Shown one piece after another: positions 26,207 to 34,429 of a stretch of 41,531 nt of DNA; the first letter of the stretch is position 1, and every line of letters starts with the position of its first letter. A program made the position numbers and the translations under genes. This DNA comes from Bacillota bacterium (GTDB lineage Bacteria > Actinomycetota > Aquicultoria > Aquicultorales > Aquicultoraceae). The notes below the pieces were generated by a model. It had not been told where the DNA came from and made no database searches. It saw nothing but the letters and a program-made list of their open reading frames with translations. The stretch lies in assembly GCA_023511485.1 (NCBI GenBank), contig JAIMBH010000021.1, forward strand, positions 1-41,531. Direction: 5' to 3'.

Positions 26207-26667
26207 AGTTTTCTACCCTTACTTATCTTGCTTATAATACTTTTGCCGTTTACTAAACAACAGACATACAATTGCGGAATCGATTCCCGATTAGACCGTA
26301 TTTCGATGCGTTTTTACGGTTCAACTAATTTTATCGTTTAAATTTTACCGTTTATACAGGGTGAAGACAAACATCAATTAAGTTCGCCTTTAACTTATGG
26401 ACACAAAAAGAGACAAAGACATCGATTGGCAAATTTACTATGGAATCCTTGAGCAGATAGCTGCTTAATTAATATAAAACTTAGTCTAAATGCAGCAGCC
26501 ACCGCTGAATCTTGACAACGTATAAGTCTAATTGGTACTTTGTTAAGGGTTTAAGGTAAGACATTATTAAGGTAGCCAATCTGTGTAAAATCGCATGTGG
26601 TTCTTTGTATTGCCTGCCCAGCCATCTGTCCATCTGCCTGTAATAACATCTCCGATAGGGGATTGGA
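26207..26667. promoter_or_regulatory. Divergent region between polA and the antiporter
   Basis: 460 bp, AT-rich, no gene. It must hold both promoters. On the plus strand TTGACA at 26512-26517 with TACTTT 18 bp later is a weak candidate for the antiporter gene. AGGGGA (about 26655-26660) is its ribosome-binding site. Confidence 0.35.
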
Positions 26668-27930
26668 ATGGTTTTATTAATATCTCTGGTATTTATAATT
26701 GGATACATACTCATCTCGGCCGAGCATAAGCTGCAAATCAGCAAAAGCGCGGTGGCATTGCTTTCTGCAGGCATATTGTGGTCTTTGGTTGCGGTCAGCG
26801 ACCATGGCGGCGTAGCCGCTCATCTTTCCGAAGCCGGCACCGAGATATTCGAGATACTGGTCTTTTTACTGTCAGCAATGACGCTTGTTGAGATACTTGT
26901 CCATTACAAATTTTTTGAAGTCGTGCGCTCCTGGCTCCTAGCGAAAAACTTAGATGACAGGAGACAGTTATGGTTAATCTCGGGTATCGCATTTGCTCTT
27001 TCTGCAGTAATCGATAACCTTACGACAACAATTATTTTAACCCAGTTGTCCCGCGCTTTTTTTAGGGGCAGGAACCTGCTTATCGCTGCAGCAGTTGTAA
27101 TTGTAGCTGCTAATGCCGGCGGGGCTTTTTCCCCAATCGGCGATGTCACTACAACTATGCTCTGGTTAAAAGGAAAATTCGGGAGCGGTGAGATCATCCT
27201 TCATGGATTTCTTCCTGCACTGGTTATCTATTTAGTTGCGGTTTCTTTAATAATAAGAAAAGCTGAGGACAAAGACAGTAAAACTGTTAAAGCGCAAGAA
27301 TTTAAGCTTGTCTTCACTGAAAAAATGGTTATCGGATTTGCGTTCTTCTCTTTTTCACTATCATTTATCTTTCATAGTTTTGGGCTTAGACCCTATATGG
27401 GACTTCTGACTGGTCTTGGTCTGACCTGGTTGTTGATTGATTTACTTAAGAAACAACTGCCAAATCAACGCTCACATTTTACAGCATCGATAGAACAATT
27501 GCTCCAGAAAACTGATATTTCCAGTCTTAAATTCTTCGTCGGAATATTGCTTGCAGTGGCCGCGCTTAATCACGTTGGAATTTTAGAGACGATCTCCAAT
27601 GAGCTATTTGGTAAAAACCCAGAGCTGCTCCGCCTGGTCGGGGGTAGTTCGGTTTTGGGATTACTCTCAGCAATAGTTGATAATGTGCCATTGACTGCAG
27701 CTGCGATGGATATCATTAAAACTACCGACACATCGATATGGATCCTTATTGCGCTTGCCGTCGGCACAGGCGGATCCATACTGGTTATTGGTTCTGCCGC
27801 AGGAATTGTCGCCATGGGAACTATAAAAGAGCTTAACTTTTCCAACTACTTAAAGCTTGCCGGCTTACCTGCAATCCTGGCTTACGCCTGCGGTATCGCT
27901 GTCTGGTACCTGCAGAAGTTGGTGTTCTAG
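26668..27930 (+). CDS. nhaD: NhaD-type sodium/proton antiporter
   Basis: 420 residues with about ten to twelve membrane segments. Family signatures are clear: ALSAVIDNLTTTIILTQL and AANAGGAFSPIGDVTTTML in the first half, and LSAIVDNVPLTAAAM and GTGGSILVIGSAAGIVAM in the second half, the inverted repeat typical of ion-transporter superfamily carriers. NhaD exports Na+ or Li+ in exchange for protons across the cytoplasmic membrane. Length is slightly below the usual 450-480. The ATG follows AGGGGA. It is monocistronic, divergent from polA. Confidence 0.9.
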   Translation: MVLLISLVFIIGYILISAEHKLQISKSAVALLSAGILWSLVAVSDHGGVAAHLSEAGTEIFEILVFLLSAMTLVEILVHYKFFEVVRSWLLAKNLDDRRQLWLISGIAFALSAVIDNLTTTIILTQLSRAFFRGRNLLIAAAVVIVAANAGGAFSPIGDVTTTMLWLKGKFGSGEIILHGFLPALVIYLVAVSLIIRKAEDKDSKTVKAQEFKLVFTEKMVIGFAFFSFSLSFIFHSFGLRPYMGLLTGLGLTWLLIDLLKKQLPNQRSHFTASIEQLLQKTDISSLKFFVGILLAVAALNHVGILETISNELFGKNPELLRLVGGSSVLGLLSAIVDNVPLTAAAMDIIKTTDTSIWILIALAVGTGGSILVIGSAAGIVAMGTIKELNFSNYLKLAGLPAILAYACGIAVWYLQKLVF

Positions 27931-28177
27931 TTTGTATCGGTTCAACTGATGCTTTTATAACAGCTTACAAGCAAAGATGATTATCCCTACCCAATGCACC
28001 ATTTCACACGCTCGATAGTAAGGTAACTTTGTGCTTAATTCATACTACCCACTACGTCGCTAAATAGTTTGCTTTAAAAAAAGATAACTCTATTTGCGTT
28101 TAGATAACTTTGCTCAGGGCAAGAGTTACTTGATTAAATTTCAGGCAGCCCAATCTAAATGCTAAGGAGTTGATTTC
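27931..28177. promoter_or_regulatory. Leader of the LPFTG protein gene
   Basis: About 250 bp without a gene. Its end holds a strong AAGGAG (28164-28169), 8 nt before the ATG of the surface protein. Confidence 0.4.
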
Positions 28178-28591
28178 ATGGGAAGAAAACTTGCTGTAGT
28201 TCTAGTTCTAACTGTCATCGGTCTAAGCCTCATTGCAACGGGCGCTTTCGCCGGCACTACCTGCCAACAACTAATTGACAAGTGCAAGCTGAAATGCCGC
28301 CCAACAACTACCACTTGTCCAACAACCACTACTACCTGTCCGACCACAACCACCACTACATGTCCAACTACTACAACGACTGCGTGTCCGACTACTACAA
28401 CAACCCAGGTATCGGTAGCGGTGGCAGAAAAGGTGGTGGCTAAGGCTGCACCCAAGGCGAGGATTCGCAGAGAGGTTCAGGTACTGCCTTTTACGGGCTT
28501 ACCGTTGAACCCGCTGGTTCCCGCGCTGGCAGGCATCGCATTATTAGCAGTATCAGGTATCCGCAGCTCCAGACATAAAGACGATAACTAG
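28178..28591 (+). CDS. Small Thr-rich LPFTG sortase substrate
   Basis: 137 residues. A signal peptide (about 1-25, cleavage after AFAG) is followed by a short Cys-rich part (TTCQQLIDKCKLKC), then five blocks of CPTTTT/T-rich sequence (about 41-75), an Ala/Lys linker, and a cell-wall sorting signal LPFTG (about 105-109) with a hydrophobic stretch and RSSRHKDDN tail. Sortase would cut between T and G and link it to peptidoglycan. Thr runs often carry O-glycans, and the evenly spaced Cys may form disulfides. It resembles small Gram-positive wall proteins; no sortase gene is in the window. AAGGAG precedes the ATG. Confidence 0.85.
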   Translation: MGRKLAVVLVLTVIGLSLIATGAFAGTTCQQLIDKCKLKCRPTTTTCPTTTTTCPTTTTTTCPTTTTTACPTTTTTQVSVAVAEKVVAKAAPKARIRREVQVLPFTGLPLNPLVPALAGIALLAVSGIRSSRHKDDN

Positions 28592-28611
28592 TAACTAACA
28601 TTATCGATTTT

Positions 28612-28639
28612 AAAGGGCCGGGTTTATTCTCGGCCCTTT
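28612..28639. terminator. Bidirectional rho-independent terminator
   Basis: AAAGGGCCG, 10-nt loop, CGGCCCTTT: a perfect 9-bp stem with T-rich sequence on both sides. It lies between the LPFTG gene (plus) and nadE (minus), so it can serve both. Confidence 0.8.
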
Positions 28640-28763
28640 CTAATTAATGCTTTATAAAGCATTATAAAGCTTTGCAATTCTTTGCAATTCTGTGTATTTC
28701 TTTGTATTTCTTTACTTTCCTTTATGTGCTTTACAAACCTTCAGTTGCCTTTATTTTTCTTAT

Positions 28764-29498
28764 TTACTCTACCTTAGGAGGCATTCTCCTCTTGTGTTCA
28801 CTTGACTTTATCATGGCCTCTATGCGCTTTTTAACTTCTTCATCGGCTTTTCCAGTTAGTATATAGCTATCCAATTGCTCGTATGTTACGCCCATCTCAG
28901 CCTCATCGGTTTGACCGCCCCACAAGCCAGCGGACGGCGGTTTATCTATGACCTCGCGCGGAACCCCTAAATGTTCTGCCAACATTCTTACTTGGGTTTT
29001 TACAAGATGCGCTATAGGCAATATATCGACTGCGCCATCACCATATTTGGTAAAATAGCCAACCGTAGCTTCGCTCCTGTTGCCGGTGCCCGCCACAACA
29101 TAATTCAAACGGTTTGCGTTAAAGAATAGTGTTACCATGCGAAGCCTCGGTTTAAGATTTGCCACAGCAAGGTCTTTTCTGTCTTTAAATAACGCTTCCG
29201 GGTCAAGCAGGTTTAAAAATGCATCATAGACATTATCAAGCGGCACAGTTTTTGTCTGAATAGCGAATCTCTCCGCTACTAGCTTTGCATGCTTCATGTC
29301 CTCAGGATTGCTGTGGCACGGCATTATGATGCCAAGCACATTATTCGGAGAAGCTTTCTTGCACAGAGCAGCCACAACCGCAGAGTCAATACCGCCACTT
29401 AAGCCTACAACCAGACCATTTAAGCCACTTTGTTCCAGATAGTCCTTAAGCCAGGCAACTATCCGCTCTTCTTCTTTGCGAGGATCAAAATCAATCAA
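28764..29498 (-). CDS. nadE: NH3-dependent NAD+ synthetase
   Basis: 244 residues. ATP-pyrophosphatase P-loop SGGIDS is at about 34-39. GTGNRSEATVGYFTKYGDG and PSAGLWGGQTDEAEMGVTY are diagnostic of NadE. There is no N-terminal glutaminase (nitrilase) domain, so it uses free ammonia to turn deamido-NAD+ into NAD+, the last step of NAD synthesis. Start TTG 29498 is used because no ATG exists upstream before a stop; AGGA lies 4-7 nt before it. It is convergent with the LPFTG gene. Confidence 0.96.
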   Translation of the reverse strand: MIDFDPRKEEERIVAWLKDYLEQSGLNGLVVGLSGGIDSAVVAALCKKASPNNVLGIIMPCHSNPEDMKHAKLVAERFAIQTKTVPLDNVYDAFLNLLDPEALFKDRKDLAVANLKPRLRMVTLFFNANRLNYVVAGTGNRSEATVGYFTKYGDGAVDILPIAHLVKTQVRMLAEHLGVPREVIDKPPSAGLWGGQTDEAEMGVTYEQLDSYILTGKADEEVKKRIEAMIKSSEHKRRMPPKVE

Positions 29499-29651
29499 AT
29501 TCCTATCCCACCCATTTCTTAGAGCTTGGTTTAATTAAATCAGCCTTTCCTACATTTCTTCACAGCACTTAAATTTAAACAAAGATATTAAAACACGCCT
29601 GCCATAATCATAGCAAAAGTTTGTTACAAATGCGTTACATATACTCACCTT

Positions 29652-30616
29652 GGTGACAGGTACCGGGCAATTGCGCTACCTGCTAATTTACCGCAATGAC
29701 AATCAAAAAGTGTGCACATGTGAAAAGATTTTTATGGTCATTTAAAGCAAGGGAAAAAATCTTTTTCACTAAGCAGGAATTTGCATAATAGTTCTGGTAT
29801 TTACAAATTACACATATACATCATTGGACAGGAGCGCTTATGGGTAGAAGGCCACGTATCGATATACCTAACCTTCTTTACCACGTGGTGGCAAGAGGTA
29901 ATTACCAGCAGGATATTTTTTACTCAGATGCAGACAGAGAGCTTTATCTCGAATTACTTGCTTTCTATAAAGAGAAGCTCGGATTTACTGTCTATGCTTT
30001 CTGTTTAATGTCTAATCATGTGCACTTATTACTCAGGCCAACAGAAAAATCTTCCCTGGCCGAGATTGTAAAATCCCTTCACAGCAGGTACGCTAAAAAA
30101 TGTAATTACAGACAAAAACAAAGAGGGCATCTTTTTCAGGAAAGATTCTACTCGGTAGTAGTTGATAGTGAGGCGTACCTGCTTGAGCTTACTCGATACA
30201 TCCATTTAAACGCAGTTAGAGCCGGCATTACATCAAAGCCGCAAGATTATAAATGGAGTAGTCTACGAACTTATATTGGCCTTGATTACTATCCGTTTAT
30301 TGATAGGTCGCACTTGACTCTTTTTGGGAAGCGACCGTCCACGCAGGTATCTAGATACATGGCCTTTCTTGAACAAGGTTTGCGCAACAATAAGGATATC
30401 TTATCTGAAATTAAAGAGGGTAGATTTTTAGGCTCTGATGGTTTTATAGCGCAAGTCAAAGCCATCTTAATTGAGTCATAGCCACATAGATCAATTGGCC
30501 TGGATTTAATAGTTATCCGAACATTTAATAGTTATCCAAACGTTTCACAAATGCACACTTTTGTCAAAGAATACGACTATTTGCCCAGCTCAGGCAGCTG
30601 CCCGGTGCCTGTCACC
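29652..30616 (+). mobile_element. RAYT-type element with REPIN-like ends
   Basis: 965-bp element with 18-bp terminal inverted repeats, GGTGACAGGTACCGGGCA left and TGCCCGGTGCCTGTCACC right (one mismatch). Inner arms AAAAAGTGTGCACATGTGAAA (left, about 29705-29725; central bases differ from the small elements) and a matching TTTCACAAATGCACACTTTT (about 30543-30562) flank the transposase gene. A further hairpin (GTGAAAAGATTTTT near 29719 with AAAAATCTTTTTCAC near 29755) lies in the left end. The same outer ends bound the two 177-bp elements at 7255 and 11040, which lack the gene. No target duplication is seen at the edges. Confidence 0.88.
29840..30481 (+). CDS. REP-associated tyrosine transposase (Y1/HUH)
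   Basis: 213 residues of the IS200-like Y1 transposase family, RAYT branch. The HUH metal motif is H60-V-H62 (SNHVHLLLRP) and the candidate nucleophile is Y120 (LELTRYIHLNAVRAG), the standard RAYT signature with the preceding RGHLFQERF. It would cut and rejoin single-stranded DNA at hairpin ends. The N-terminus (MGRRPRIDIPNLLYHVVARGN) is typical. ATG 29840 follows GGAGCG. It is the only transposase whose element shares ends with the REPIN-like copies, so it is their probable mobiliser. Confidence 0.93.
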   Translation: MGRRPRIDIPNLLYHVVARGNYQQDIFYSDADRELYLELLAFYKEKLGFTVYAFCLMSNHVHLLLRPTEKSSLAEIVKSLHSRYAKKCNYRQKQRGHLFQERFYSVVVDSEAYLLELTRYIHLNAVRAGITSKPQDYKWSSLRTYIGLDYYPFIDRSHLTLFGKRPSTQVSRYMAFLEQGLRNNKDILSEIKEGRFLGSDGFIAQVKAILIES

Positions 30617-30622
30617 CAAAGA

Positions 30623-30647
30623 AAGGGCGGAGGGAAGCTCCGCCCTT
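30623..30647. terminator. Strong hairpin terminator
   Basis: AAGGGCGGAG, loop GGAAG, CTCCGCCCTT: a perfect 10-bp stem, followed by TTATTT on the minus side as TTTCTTT and by ATTTAATCC on the plus side. It lies between the RAYT element and the end of the redox operon and can terminate both. The RAYT element ends only 6 bp away, as often happens with insertions next to terminators. Confidence 0.8.
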
Positions 30648-30663
30648 ATTTAATCCTTCCAGC

Positions 30664-30708
30664 GCCTTGTCTGCCTTGTCTGCCTTGTCTGCCTTATCTG
30701 CCCTGTTT
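30664..30708. repeat. 9-bp tandem repeat, about five units
   Basis: GCCTTGTCT repeated three times exactly, then GCCTTATCT and GCCCTGTTT. It lies in the 3' untranslated part of the redox operon. No function is visible. Confidence 0.8.
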
Positions 30709-30731
30709 GTTTGACTTGTTCATGGCCTAAC

Positions 30732-33700
30732 TTAGCTAGAATCGCTTTCTCGTAACCCTATCTTTATCAGTTTATCCAACCAGTGAGGTGATATAAAGGT
30801 AGCCTGCTCGTTGCACGAAGACAGTTTAATCCCATCACCTGGGATATGGTTGAAACTGATATCACTGTACGCAGGTATTACTTTTGATATCTCGCCAAAG
30901 ATATCGGCTGCGCTGGAATACTGCATCTCATAGCCCAGCCTTGACGCCAGGTCGCATATTATCTGCCAGGTATGCTTGCCAGCTTTTGCAGCAACTGCCT
31001 CATAAAGGCGCTGAACCCGCTGCTCGCTGCTTGTAAACGTGCCATCTGTCTCGGCAAACGTCGTTCCAGGAAAGACCACATCTGCCTGTGCCATCTCCTC
31101 CTTAAACACTGGAGTTATTACGACTGTGAAGGTTCTTCCGCTCTGTAGCAAATCTAAATCTATATCGTCGCTACCGGCACCTATGACTATAAGACCCTTT
31201 ATCTTGCTTTTAGCTATACTCTCAGCCATATCTTCCGGTGCCAAGCCCTTCATTTCAGGTATACTTGCTCCCCATAATGTCTCCAATATCTGGCGCGGTG
31301 TAGAGTCGAAGATGGGCTCCTGGCCTGGGAGATGCTCCGGCGAGACACCCATGTCAATTTGACCCTGGCTGTTGCCATGGCTGCGCAGAGCTATTATGCC
31401 GGCGCCCTTTCTGGCAACATTACCAGTAACTAAGGCAAGATTGCAAAGAAGTGACAGCTCACCATGGCTGATAGTATCGGCATTAACAATAATCATAGGG
31501 TTCTTTGCTCGAACGTACATGTGTATGAACTCAATGATCTTCGCCGGCTTGACCCAAAATGCCTGAGACCAGTTATCCATTGAGTAAGGTTTAACATGCT
31601 TCTTTAACTCCCGAAGACCCAGGGTTCTCCGGTTAATAAACTCGTCGTCGATCAAATCATTGGCAAAGACGTAGTTCAACATAGTCTGCAGCAACTCTTC
31701 CGCCATACGCCGGCTTATCTTAAGGGTCATGTTGGCGGCAGCATCAAGCCTAGTCGGCTCATGGTTGACCATTATTAACCTGCTTCCCGCCTCTACCACA
31801 CCTTTTATCTTAAGTGCAGCAACCGGATATTCGGTAAATACATCGCTGCCATAGATAAAGATAAGATCGCTATGTGATATATCACCAAATGAGCATGTGG
31901 AGGAATTCTTGCCGAAATACTCGCCAAGGGCATTATTTTCCGGTACGCTGATAGAGTTTCCGATATTATTGGTCTTCATCGCCAACCGGGCCAGTTTCTG
32001 TGCTAGATAGTTCTCCTCATTTGTCAGCTTCGGCGATGCCAACACTGCGACTTTATCAGATCCATACCTGGATATGGCCTCTTTTAATCCCTCACTTGCC
32101 TTCGCCAAGGCTTCTTCCCAACTTGCCGGTCGCATACGGCCGCCTTCCTTGATTAGAGGTGTTTCAAGACGATTTTTGCCATGCACAAACAATGTCTCAA
32201 AAGCGCCTCTTTTGCATAGATTGCCATCATTTACCGCGCTACCCAGCGGTGAAGATACCTTAATTACTCTATTGCCTTTAACTTTAAGCACAAGAGAACA
32301 GTTGATGCCGCATTGCGGACATACTGAGGGTATATCCTTGGTCCGCCACGGGCCGGGCTTAGGAGCCATGACTTTGGCAGTCAGCGCTCCTGTTGGACAG
32401 GTAGATATACATTGACTACAGGACTCGCATTGGGTCTCCTCCAGACGTAAGCCCAGCGAAGGTTGAACGACAGTATTAAAGCCCCGGTTGACAAAGGTGA
32501 TCGCCCCAAGACCCATAACCTCCGAACATATCCTGGCACACCTGCCGCAGAGGATACACTTATTATTGTCTCTCTCGATATACGGGTGATCATTCGCAAT
32601 TGGCAGGCGATGTTTCTCACCATCAAGCGTTGATGCATCTACCCTGTATTCGGTGGCCAACTTCCTTAGCTCACAGGTAAAGACATCTTGGCAACCGCAA
32701 GATAAGCACCTCATCGCCTCTTTTTTTGCCTCTTCTTCAGAAAGGCCCTGCTCTACTTCACGGAAGTTATGCTTTCTTTCCTCAACTGTAAGCATCGGCT
32801 GTTTTGCTCTTGGGACTTTCTCCCTATCTGCGAACTCGGCCGGGTCGATCTCCGACAGCTCCCCTTTGCTCGAGTTAAACGGATTAGCAGGCGATACCAC
32901 AGCTTGCCCATTGACGTATAGGTTAATAGAGTGGGCAGCTCTTTTACCTGCTCCTACAGCCTGAACGACTGTGGCCGGACCGCTAGCTCCATCGCCACCG
33001 CCAAAGACCCCTTCGATCGAGGTTGCCATGGTCTCCTTGTTTATCTCTATATAGCCTCTTGAGGAGAGCTTCAGCGTTTCGCCATCGCTTAGCTCAGGCA
33101 TATCTAAAGCCTGACCAATGGCAGCAATTACGGTGTCTACCGATATGCAGTGCTGCGAACCCTCAACCGCAACAGGCCTGCGCCTTCCGGAACTATCAGG
33201 CTCACCAAGCTCCATTTTGATGCACTCAATACCGACGACGTGCCCACCTTCACCAACTATCTTTACAGGTGCCGATAAAAATTGGAAATCTACCCCCTCT
33301 TTCTCCGCCTCCTCAACTTCTTCTGCTGCTGCTGGCATCTCGTCCCTCGAACGGCGGTAGATAACCATTACTTTCCTAGCTCCAAGGCGAAGCGCAGTTC
33401 TAGCCGCATCCATAGCGGTGTTGCCACCTCCAATTACGGCAACTTTTTCGCCTAAGGCGATTTTATTGCCGAGGGCAACGTCCCGGAGGAAGTTGACTCC
33501 GGGCAGTACCCCCTGCAGATCTTCTCCCTCTACGCGCATCTTTTGACTTGCCTGCGCACCTAATGCGACAAATATTGCTTTAAACCCTTCCTTTTTCAAG
33601 CTCTCTATGGTGAAGTCACGGCCCAGGGCCTTGTTAAGATAGACCGCTTCGCACAGGTCTGTAATAGTAGCTATCTCTTTGTCCAGTTCCGCCTTGGGGA

Positions 33701-34418
33701 GACGGTACTCCGGTATCCCGTAACGGAGCATGCCGCCCAGCTTCGGGTTGGAATCAAAGATAGATACCTGGTGGCCCTCAAGAGCCAGGAAATATGCTGC
33801 CGACAGACCTGCAGGTCCGCCGCCAACTATTGCCACTTTGTGGCCAGTAGACGGCTTGACTTCCGGCCGATATGGCTCCTCTGCCATATCAAAATCAGCG
33901 ACAAATCGTTTTAAAGAATTTATTGCAACCGGCTCATCCACCAGATTTCTGCGACAGTTCTTCTCACAAAAACGGGGACATACCCTTCCGCAAACTGAAG
34001 GAAGCGGGTTTGACTCTTTGATAAGTTTTAAAGCCTCTTTATATTGACCATCTGCGATAAGCGCCAGCTGCCCCTGTATATCTATCCCTGCCGGGCAGGC
34101 CAGACTGCAGGGAGCCACGCAATCTCCGTAGTGATCTGATACAAGAAGCTCAAGACACACACGGCGTAGAGCAGCAAGATTATCGTTCATCGTACTTATT
34201 TTCATGCCGTCGCTTACCGAATTGGCACACGCAGGCAATGGGCCACGAGATCCTTCTACATCAACAAGGCAGATTCGACAGGCTGCATATGGTTTCAGCC
34301 TTGGATCATGACACAAAGTTGGTATCTTAACACCATGTTGGCGAGCAGCATCAAGTATCGTTGTTCCCGCAGCTACTTCGACTTCTCTGCCATCCAGCGT
34401 AATTTTGACTTTATCCAT
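30732..34418 (-). CDS. NuoG-like/GltD-like/molybdopterin fusion protein
   Basis: 1228 residues in five parts. (1) Plant-type [2Fe-2S] ferredoxin with C36, C47, C50 and C64. (2) Cys-rich linker and GltD-like FAD/NAD(P)H oxidoreductase, about 100-510, with FAD motif GGGPAG (199-204) and NAD(P) motif GGGNTA (330-335). (3) Two [4Fe-4S] ferredoxin clusters (C621/624/627/631 and C664/667/670/674). (4) A [4Fe-4S] entry domain of the molybdopterin family (C700, C703, C707, C735). (5) Molybdopterin oxidoreductase-like domain to the end. Where formate dehydrogenases have the Sec/Cys-His pair this protein reads GNSISVPENN (about 820-829), without either. Together with NuoE/F-like subunits it probably moves electrons between NAD(P)H, flavin and ferredoxin, possibly by bifurcation. 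AAGGAGGG precedes ATG 34418, 11 bp after the NuoF stop. Cytoplasmic; no twin-arginine signal. Confidence 0.87.
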   Translation of the reverse strand: MDKVKITLDGREVEVAAGTTILDAARQHGVKIPTLCHDPRLKPYAACRICLVDVEGSRGPLPACANSVSDGMKISTMNDNLAALRRVCLELLVSDHYGDCVAPCSLACPAGIDIQGQLALIADGQYKEALKLIKESNPLPSVCGRVCPRFCEKNCRRNLVDEPVAINSLKRFVADFDMAEEPYRPEVKPSTGHKVAIVGGGPAGLSAAYFLALEGHQVSIFDSNPKLGGMLRYGIPEYRLPKAELDKEIATITDLCEAVYLNKALGRDFTIESLKKEGFKAIFVALGAQASQKMRVEGEDLQGVLPGVNFLRDVALGNKIALGEKVAVIGGGNTAMDAARTALRLGARKVMVIYRRSRDEMPAAAEEVEEAEKEGVDFQFLSAPVKIVGEGGHVVGIECIKMELGEPDSSGRRRPVAVEGSQHCISVDTVIAAIGQALDMPELSDGETLKLSSRGYIEINKETMATSIEGVFGGGDGASGPATVVQAVGAGKRAAHSINLYVNGQAVVSPANPFNSSKGELSEIDPAEFADREKVPRAKQPMLTVEERKHNFREVEQGLSEEEAKKEAMRCLSCGCQDVFTCELRKLATEYRVDASTLDGEKHRLPIANDHPYIERDNNKCILCGRCARICSEVMGLGAITFVNRGFNTVVQPSLGLRLEETQCESCSQCISTCPTGALTAKVMAPKPGPWRTKDIPSVCPQCGINCSLVLKVKGNRVIKVSSPLGSAVNDGNLCKRGAFETLFVHGKNRLETPLIKEGGRMRPASWEEALAKASEGLKEAISRYGSDKVAVLASPKLTNEENYLAQKLARLAMKTNNIGNSISVPENNALGEYFGKNSSTCSFGDISHSDLIFIYGSDVFTEYPVAALKIKGVVEAGSRLIMVNHEPTRLDAAANMTLKISRRMAEELLQTMLNYVFANDLIDDEFINRRTLGLRELKKHVKPYSMDNWSQAFWVKPAKIIEFIHMYVRAKNPMIIVNADTISHGELSLLCNLALVTGNVARKGAGIIALRSHGNSQGQIDMGVSPEHLPGQEPIFDSTPRQILETLWGASIPEMKGLAPEDMAESIAKSKIKGLIVIGAGSDDIDLDLLQSGRTFTVVITPVFKEEMAQADVVFPGTTFAETDGTFTSSEQRVQRLYEAVAAKAGKHTWQIICDLASRLGYEMQYSSAADIFGEISKVIPAYSDISFNHIPGDGIKLSSCNEQATFISPHWLDKLIKIGLRESDSS

Positions 34419-34429
34419 CTCTACCCTCC

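Noticed and set aside
28162-28455. Val/Gly-rich minus-strand frame opposite the LPFTG gene
   Set aside because: It mirrors the Thr repeats; the plus-strand gene has signal peptide, sorting signal and ribosome-binding site.
30732-34418. Formate dehydrogenase alpha subunit
   Set aside because: Domains resemble it but the Cys/Sec-His pair expected near residue 823 is missing.
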